A stretch of DNA of 54,224 nt from Bacteroidetes bacterium UBA6661 (lineage in GTDB: Bacteria; Bacteroidota; Bacteroidia; AKYH767-A; OLB10), in NCBI GenBank assembly GCA_002455375.1, contig DKKR01000101.1, forward strand, positions 1 through 54,224, written 5' to 3'. The first letter of the stretch is position 1; every line of letters starts with the position of its first letter. The notes beneath the pieces are model-generated. The model ran no database searches, was not told the origin of the DNA, and worked only from the letters and a program-made list of their open reading frames with translations. Below are positions 48,902-54,224 of this stretch, one piece after another. Made by a program: the position numbers and the translations under genes.

Positions 48902-50281
48902 TTGAAACGGAACATTGTTGTTGTAATTATTTTTCTGATTCTATTCGGAGCACAGTCTTGCAGAAAGGCCGAAGTGCTTTCGGAATCAGAATGGAATGAG
49001 TGGCTATCAGGAGGTAAACAAACATTGTTTGACGAGTCTGCCGGAGCATTCTCCAGCGTATTTCCTGATATTTCAGCACACAATGCAATGATTCATGAAA
49101 TGGGCGATAAGGCATTTGAGGCAACATTTGTCAGTGCCCCTGCACCTTTGAATCCCGGACTTGGACCTATCTTCAACAATGTTTCCTGTGCATCATGTCA
49201 TATTGCTGATGGCAGGGGTAAGCCACCATTAAGCAGTAGCGAACCACTCTCAGCAATGTTAATCAGAGTAAGCATACCAGGTGTAGCATCAAACGGTGGG
49301 CCATTGGCTGTGCCGGGTTTTGGTGTGCAGTTGCAACAACGTTCCATTAATGGTGTTGCTAAAGAAGCAGATGTTATCATTAATTATTCTGAACAAACAT
49401 TTTCATTTCCTGATGGTGAAACATATTCATTGCGCACACCAACTTATCAGTTAGCAAATAGTTACATACCATTACCCGCAGGAGTAATGCTTTCACCACG
49501 AATGGCGCCTCCTGTATTTGGTTTGGGTTTGCTTGAAGCAGTTGACGAATCTGAAGTATTAAAATATGCTGATGAAAATGATGTTAACGGTGATGGTATT
49601 TCAGGCAAACCGAATTATGTTTGGAATGCACTTAAAGGAGAACGCACATTAGGTCGCTTTGGTTGGAAAGCAAACAATCCAACTGTGTTGCAACAAACAG
49701 CAGGTGCCTATAATGAAGATATGGGCATTACAAGTTATGTTTTTCCGGAAGAGTCAAGTAAAGGGCAATCTCAATACGATAACAGAAACGATGACCCTGA
49801 AATTCCTGATAGTGTTTTGCGCGCAGTTTCATTTTATGTGCAGACATTAGCTGTGCCCGTAAGAAGAAGTGCAGATGATGTCATTGTGTTGCAAGGTAAA
49901 AAACTATTTAACGATGCAAAGTGTAGTTCTTGTCACAGACCTGCTATGCAAACCGGTGTTCGTGTTGATTTTCCGGAAGTAAGCAATCAAAGAATTTTTC
50001 CTTACACAGATTTGTTGCTGCATGATATGGGCGATGGTCTTGCAGACCACAGACCTGATTTTGATGCCAATGGTAATGAATGGCGTACAGCACCATTATG
50101 GGGTATAGGTTTAACACAGAAGGTAAACGGTCATAACTTTTATTTGCATGACGGCAGGGCACGCTCACTGCAAGAAGCTATTCTGTGGCATGGCGGTGAA
50201 GCAGAGTCGGCAAAAAATACTTTTAAGAACCTGAGCAAAAACGACAGACAAGCATTGATTAAATTTTTGCAATCATTATAA
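48902..50281 (+). CDS. Di-heme oxidoreductase (DUF1111 thiol oxidoreductase-like) lipoprotein, 459 aa
   Basis: A TTG start gives a signal peptide with lipobox-like GAQSC (Cys20). Two c-type heme motifs are visible, CASCH at residues 96-100 and CSSCH near residue 340. DLLLHDMGDGLADHRPD, WRTAPLWGIG and the C-terminal FYLHDGRARSLQEAILWHGGEA identify the DHOR/DUF1111 family, distant relatives of MauG and cytochrome c peroxidases. No better start exists that keeps the export signal. It ends the operon. Its substrate is unknown; in other bacteria this family is found with imelysins in iron-linked loci. Confidence 0.92.
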   Translation: MKRNIVVVIIFLILFGAQSCRKAEVLSESEWNEWLSGGKQTLFDESAGAFSSVFPDISAHNAMIHEMGDKAFEATFVSAPAPLNPGLGPIFNNVSCASCHIADGRGKPPLSSSEPLSAMLIRVSIPGVASNGGPLAVPGFGVQLQQRSINGVAKEADVIINYSEQTFSFPDGETYSLRTPTYQLANSYIPLPAGVMLSPRMAPPVFGLGLLEAVDESEVLKYADENDVNGDGISGKPNYVWNALKGERTLGRFGWKANNPTVLQQTAGAYNEDMGITSYVFPEESSKGQSQYDNRNDDPEIPDSVLRAVSFYVQTLAVPVRRSADDVIVLQGKKLFNDAKCSSCHRPAMQTGVRVDFPEVSNQRIFPYTDLLLHDMGDGLADHRPDFDANGNEWRTAPLWGIGLTQKVNGHNFYLHDGRARSLQEAILWHGGEAESAKNTFKNLSKNDRQALIKFLQSL

Positions 50282-50659
50282 TTTCAGAATTTTATTATTT
50301 TCTGACATTGATGATAGATGTTCAACAATTAGTAAAATAAAATTAAAGTGATTTGTTTCAATTTACTTTTATGCTGAATCTATAGTATTGAGTGCTGATA
50401 TTTTTCAAATAAAATCTTTCATAGATTTCGGGTTTCGATTTTTAATTTTTAGGTATTCTATCTTAGTATAGAGTTTTTACTGCAGCTAGAACAAAACATT
50501 GGCATAAGTCATAATACTTGCGCCAGTAGGAACGCTGTTGATAAGAATTTCTCATTAATTGATTTTTTTTCCTGCACCTGTAACTTGCGTTTTGGTTTTT
50601 TAGATTAAAATCTACAATGGTGTGTTTTATTTTTTACTTTTACACCAAACCGCACAGTT
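50282..50659. other. Intergenic region before comEC
   Basis: 378 AT-rich bases with no coding frame. A hairpin of about 11 bp with one mismatch lies at 50499-50525 (TGGCATAAGT pairing with ACTTGCGCCA), away from any U-tract. A TACTTTTA promoter-like element at 50635-50642 precedes comEC by 18 bases. No strong terminator for the upstream operon was found. Confidence 0.5.
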
Positions 50660-52795
50660 ATGCGTCACCTATCGCATATTCCTGTTTTAAGAATTTTAAT
50701 ACCTTTTGTTGCCGGTATTGTTGTAGGCATATTCATGGCTGTGCCTGCTTGGTTAGCCATTGCTTTGTTGCTTTCAGGGTTTATCGGAGTGTTAGCTTTT
50801 CATTTCTCAAAATATTTTAGCCAACATTTTAAACTTCGCTACCTTTTCGGAATAGTAATACATTTGTTTTTATTCTCCTCAGGCGTTTTGCTCACACAAC
50901 TAAAGACGAAACTTTACGACCCTTATCACTACACACAATTCGAAGATGCTGAGTATTTTTTACTTCGTATTACCGAGCCCTATCACATCAAACAAAAATC
51001 TTTAAAGGCAGAAGCTGAAATAGAAGCAGTTTTTGAAAACAATAAATGGCGGCCATGCAGAGGAAAAACACTGTTGTATTTTGCATCCGATGCAGCAGCA
51101 AAGGCATTGCAGTATGCTGATAGGATTGTTACCAATGCAAAGCCACAGCCGATTGCTCCACCACAAAATCCAGGGTCATTTAACTACAAAAGATTTCTTG
51201 GCTTTCATCAGATACATCATCAGTTCTATCTGAAGTCAGGGCGATGGGCTACTGCAGGAAAAGGATTTTCTAATATTCTTTTGAGTACGGCTTTTGAATT
51301 ACGGAAAAAGTTTTTGAATGAAATACAAGGACAAATTTTAGTGCCGCAGGAAGTTGCGGTTTGTTCTGCATTGTTAATTGGTTTTAATGATTTGCTTGAT
51401 GATGATTTATTATCGGCCTATGCAAGCTCCGGTGCATTGCATGTGTTGAGTGTTTCAGGACTGCATGTAGGGTTGATTTTTGTTATACTTCAAAGACTGA
51501 TTTTTATTCCTGAAAATAAGAAATATCTGAATCTGTTTAAACAATTGCTTATTCTGTTATTGATATGGTTTTATGCCATGCTTACCGGACTTTCACCTTC
51601 AGTATTAAGGTCAGCAACCATGATTTCAATTATTATCATAGCAAAGCAACTGGGTCGTGATAATTATATGCTTAACACTACGCTGGCATCTGCTTTATTG
51701 TTGTTGTTGATTAATCCATTTTCAATTACAGAAGTTGGTTTTCAGCTTTCATACCTTGCAGTCATAGGAATTGTATATCTGCATCAGCGATTGGTTACAG
51801 TTTTGTATCCGACTTCAATGCTCATGAATCAGGCATGGCAACTGACTTCAGTGTCTTTATGCGCACAGTTAGTAACATTTCCGTTAGGAATTCTTTACTT
51901 TAATCAGTTCCCGAATTTGTTTTTGGTTTCTAATCTCTTGGTAATTCCTATCTCTACCGGAATTATTTGGGTTTCTGTTGGTGCTACAATTATATCGGCT
52001 TTGCCGTATATGTCATCACTTGTATTTTATTCATGGAAAGTAACTTTTGCACTCACCTGGTTAATGAATCAGTTGTTACTGTTTTTAGAGAATCTGCCAT
52101 TTGCACTGATTAGCGGATTATATATTGATATTGCAGATACATGGATTATCTACGGTATAATCGCTTTTGTAGTATGGTTTTTAATTTACAACTACAGGTA
52201 TGCACTTTATGGAGCATTAACATTGACAATTATTTTTCTAATAACGCAGTTGTGGCATGAATGGAATATTCTGCAACAGAAAAATATTACAGTATATGCT
52301 TTAAAGAATAGTACAGCAATTGATATTGCGCAGGCGAGAAAAAGGTTAGTCATAACTCCAAAACAGATAATGGAGGATAAAAGTCTGTTGCGTTTTAATA
52401 TTAACCGTTATTGGTATGAGACAGGTAAAAGAGAAATGCTTCACATTCCATTTTATCAACAACCCACTGAAAGTAAGTTAAAAGAAATTTTTAACAGTAA
52501 GATAACCGGAAATGTTGCCACTGTTCAAGATGGATTTATTCAGATAGATAGTAGATTATATTTTATCCCCGGAAACTGGCTGCCCAGAAAAGTGCCATTA
52601 AGTAAAATTAAAGTTGATGGAATAATTATTACTTCACGTTTTAAGAATAAACTGCCAACACTTTTTAAATATTTTGATTCTGATTTGTTGATTATTGATT
52701 TAAGCAGCCGAGCTAAAGTTGATGCCGGTAAATTGCCTGTCAGTTTGCAAATCTGGGATTGCAGAAAGCAAGGTGCAGCACAAGTAAAAATTTAA
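50660..52795 (+). CDS. comEC: ComEC/Rec2-family DNA uptake channel protein, 711 aa
   Basis: Inner-membrane channel for single-stranded DNA in natural transformation. The N-terminal hydrophobic and soluble region matches the ComEC N-terminal domain (LTQLKTKLYDPYHY..., NPGSFNYKRFLGFHQIHHQF). The core competence domain contains ALLIGFNDLLDDDLLSAYASSGALHVLSVSGLHVGLIF and LTGLSPSVLRSATM. The C-terminus (about residues 540-711) is soluble but I see no HxHxDH metallo-beta-lactamase motif, as is usual in Bacteroidota. Other competence genes are not in the window. Confidence 0.92.
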   Translation: MRHLSHIPVLRILIPFVAGIVVGIFMAVPAWLAIALLLSGFIGVLAFHFSKYFSQHFKLRYLFGIVIHLFLFSSGVLLTQLKTKLYDPYHYTQFEDAEYFLLRITEPYHIKQKSLKAEAEIEAVFENNKWRPCRGKTLLYFASDAAAKALQYADRIVTNAKPQPIAPPQNPGSFNYKRFLGFHQIHHQFYLKSGRWATAGKGFSNILLSTAFELRKKFLNEIQGQILVPQEVAVCSALLIGFNDLLDDDLLSAYASSGALHVLSVSGLHVGLIFVILQRLIFIPENKKYLNLFKQLLILLLIWFYAMLTGLSPSVLRSATMISIIIIAKQLGRDNYMLNTTLASALLLLLINPFSITEVGFQLSYLAVIGIVYLHQRLVTVLYPTSMLMNQAWQLTSVSLCAQLVTFPLGILYFNQFPNLFLVSNLLVIPISTGIIWVSVGATIISALPYMSSLVFYSWKVTFALTWLMNQLLLFLENLPFALISGLYIDIADTWIIYGIIAFVVWFLIYNYRYALYGALTLTIIFLITQLWHEWNILQQKNITVYALKNSTAIDIAQARKRLVITPKQIMEDKSLLRFNINRYWYETGKREMLHIPFYQQPTESKLKEIFNSKITGNVATVQDGFIQIDSRLYFIPGNWLPRKVPLSKIKVDGIIITSRFKNKLPTLFKYFDSDLLIIDLSSRAKVDAGKLPVSLQIWDCRKQGAAQVKI

Positions 52796-52812
52796 GTAAG
52801 CAGTAAATAAAA

Positions 52813-52844
52813 AACCGGCAATTCCAAAATCGGAACTACCGGCT
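52813..52844 (-). terminator. Intrinsic terminator for the small minus-strand gene
   Basis: AACCGGCAATTCC pairs with GGAACTACCGGCT (13 positions, three G-U) around AAAATC. On the minus strand it is followed by a T-rich run (TTTTTTATTT). It lies 17 bases after the stop of the 52861-53103 gene. Confidence 0.85.
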
Positions 52845-52860
52845 GTGCCAACATCAAATA

Positions 52861-53103
52861 TTATTTAACTTTTACCGGAACAAAATCCATATCGAGTTGA
52901 AGAATTTCAATATCGTTTGAAGTAACGGGTGCTGAGCGTTCAATGAGTAGCACACAGCCATTAATCACCTGTAAATTACGATACTTCTGTCCATCGCGCG
53001 TAATGAGTTTTACTCTGTGATTTTCAGGATTACTTATGTTTTTAAATGCATGATATAAATAATTGAGAAATCTTTCAGGGATAATGATTTGCTTGAATGC
53101 CAT
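52861..53103 (-). CDS. Small conserved-looking protein, 80 aa, unknown
   Basis: No family recognised. It is a short soluble protein starting MAFKQIIIPERFLNYLYHAF, with a beta-rich centre (RVKLITRDGQKYRNLQVINGCVLLIE) and an acidic end (LQLDMDFVPVKVK). A strong terminator immediately downstream supports that the gene is expressed. An in-frame ATG at 53154 would add 17 residues (MQPFYLYCRTTRLNIIN). I prefer 53103 because that added stretch looks unlike the rest, but this is uncertain. It diverges from tyrS. Confidence 0.65.
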   Translation of the reverse strand: MAFKQIIIPERFLNYLYHAFKNISNPENHRVKLITRDGQKYRNLQVINGCVLLIERSAPVTSNDIEILQLDMDFVPVKVK

Positions 53104-53198
53104 ATTGATAATGTTTAAGCGTGTTGTACGGCAATACAGATAAAAAGGTTGCATGAATTTTACCCTTTGTAACTGATAATAGTAAAGTGCGGTATGAT

Positions 53199-53206
53199 TA
53201 TCTTTG
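53199..53206 (+). promoter_or_regulatory. Promoter -7 element TATCTTTG of tyrS
   Basis: A perfect TAnnTTTG match 19 bases before the tyrS ATG. No TTG at the standard spacing. Confidence 0.5.
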
Positions 53207-53225
53207 CCGGCACTAAAATTCAGAT

Positions 53226-54224
53226 ATGGGATTTATTGATGAACTGAGATGGCGCGGCATGTTGCAGGATATTATGCCCGGTACAGAGGAATTATTGAAC
53301 AAAGAAACGGTTACAGGTTATATTGGTTTTGACCCTACCAGCGATTCATTAGGTGTTGGTAATTTAGTTCAGGTTACGACATTAATGCATTTTCAAAGAG
53401 CAGGACACAAACCCATTGCCTTGGTTGGTGGTGCAACAGGTATGGTTGGCGATCCAAGTGGAAAAAGTGCTGAAAGAAATATGTTAAGTGAAGAAATCCT
53501 GCAACACAATTTAAATTGTCAAAAAAAGCAATTAGAAAAATTTCTGGATTTCGATTGTGGAAAAAATTCGGCAGAAATAGTTAATAATTATGACTGGTTC
53601 AGAGATGTAAAATTTCTTGATTTTATTCGTGATGTGGGGAAGCACATTACTGTTAATTATATGCTGGCAAAAGATTCTGTAAAAAACAGATTAGAGAATG
53701 GAATGACATTTATGGAAATGGCTTATCAGTTGGTGCAGGGATACGATTTTTATCATTTGTATTATGCCAAAAACTGTAAGCTGCAAATGGGTGGCAGTGA
53801 TCAGTGGGGGAATATTGTTACGGGAACTGAGCTGCTTCGCAGAAAAGGCCGAGTTGAAGATGCATTTGCCTTGACAACACCACTGATAAAAAAAGCAGAT
53901 GGCACTAAATTCGGTAAGACAGAAAGTGGAAATTTATGGCTCGACAGAAATAAAACATCGCCTTATGCATTTTATCAGTTCTGGCTGAATGCAAGCGATG
54001 AAGATGCTAAAAACTATATCCGCATATTTTCTTTGAAGAATCAGTTGGAGATAGAAGCATTAGAGTCTGAACATTTTGCTGCACCACATTTGAGGTTGCT
54101 TCAAAAATCAATAGCTAATGAAATAACCACTCGTGTTCATTCACAACAGGATTGCGAAAGAGCTATAGAAATTTCAGAGGTGTTTTTTAATGGAACAGAT
54201 AAAGAACTTGCACAATTAACAGAG
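53226..54224 (+). CDS. tyrS: Tyrosyl-tRNA synthetase, 5' part (truncated by window end)
   Basis: The open frame runs from ATG at 53226 (MGFIDELRWRGML) for 333 codons and is still open at the last base. Charges tRNA-Tyr. The class I motifs are present: GFDPTSDSLGVGNL (HIGH-like, here in the TyrRS form SDSLGVGNL), ALVGGATGMVGDPSGKSAER, LQMGGSDQWGNIVTG and KFGKTESGN (KMSKS-equivalent). The remainder, including the S4 domain, is beyond the window. Confidence 0.95.
   Translation, partial: MGFIDELRWRGMLQDIMPGTEELLNKETVTGYIGFDPTSDSLGVGNLVQVTTLMHFQRAGHKPIALVGGATGMVGDPSGKSAERNMLSEEILQHNLNCQKKQLEKFLDFDCGKNSAEIVNNYDWFRDVKFLDFIRDVGKHITVNYMLAKDSVKNRLENGMTFMEMAYQLVQGYDFYHLYYAKNCKLQMGGSDQWGNIVTGTELLRRKGRVEDAFALTTPLIKKADGTKFGKTESGNLWLDRNKTSPYAFYQFWLNASDEDAKNYIRIFSLKNQLEIEALESEHFAAPHLRLLQKSIANEITTRVHSQQDCERAIEISEVFFNGTDKELAQLTE

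Noticed and set aside
1..54224. Search for prophage, insertion sequence, integrase, toxin-antitoxin, restriction or CRISPR-Cas systems
   Set aside because: No transposase, integrase, phage structural, nuclease-helicase defence or Cas-like protein and no spaced repeat array was recognised. Gene content is chromosomal housekeeping and envelope functions.

Overview
The window is chromosomal core DNA of an AT-rich member of the Bacteroidota, probably an uncultured Chitinophagales/Sphingobacteriia-like lineage (the exact taxon is inference). The evidence is a type IX secretion sorting domain on a LamG protein, a TonB-dependent receptor with an N-terminal carboxypeptidase-regulatory-like domain, BshA, archaeal-type ProS, an extended LysS, few Shine-Dalgarno sites, and many copies of the Bacteroidota promoter element TAnnTTTG, several with a TTG about 19-20 nt upstream. 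No phage, insertion sequence, CRISPR array, integrase or rRNA operon was seen.

Layout. 1-6 kb: end of proS, an unknown gene, a T9SS LamG protein, pyrG and a lipoprotein. 6.3-8.8 kb: surE, two small membrane proteins and lpxB. 8.8-12.4 kb: a lipoprotein, a WG-repeat protein, an e(P4)-type phosphatase and a VOC protein. 12.4-15.4 kb (minus strand): DUF4920 protein, CxxCH protein, outer-membrane barrel, kdtA, tRNA(CAT). 15.6-19.8 kb: a GH3/beta-lactamase fusion and bshA. 20-24.7 kb: rplM-rpsI-rpsB-tsf, a candidate antisense-oriented small RNA, and lysS. 24.8-29 kb: YkgJ-type protein, GH92 mannosidase, rluE-like gene. 29-33.6 kb: a SAM-I riboswitch with terminator in front of mnmD-metH. 33.7-37.9 kb: glutaryl-CoA dehydrogenase, DUF1223 protein, AlkA-type glycosylase, MBL hydrolase and a TPR-like protein. 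37.9-42.2 kb: TonB-dependent receptor, DUF3109 protein, orphan ABC ATPase, barrel protein. 42.2-46.2 kb: rnpA, yidD, an S41 protease and an O-antigen-ligase-like protein. 46.2-50.3 kb: a tight four-gene cluster encoding a porin-like protein, a Tat/lipoprotein Rieske protein, an imelysin lipoprotein and a di-heme oxidoreductase. 50.7 kb to the end: comEC, a small gene and the 5' part of tyrS.

Functional themes are translation (proS, lysS, tyrS, ribosomal proteins, EF-Ts, RNase P protein, two tRNA/rRNA modification enzymes), envelope biogenesis (lpxB, kdtA, O-antigen ligase, yidD) and extracytoplasmic redox or metal handling. The items most worth follow-up are the porin-Rieske-imelysin-DHOR operon, the candidate small RNA between tsf and lysS, and the SAM riboswitch that places a SAM-dependent tRNA methyltransferase ahead of metH. 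Assignments come from reading motifs in the sequence. No database search was run.
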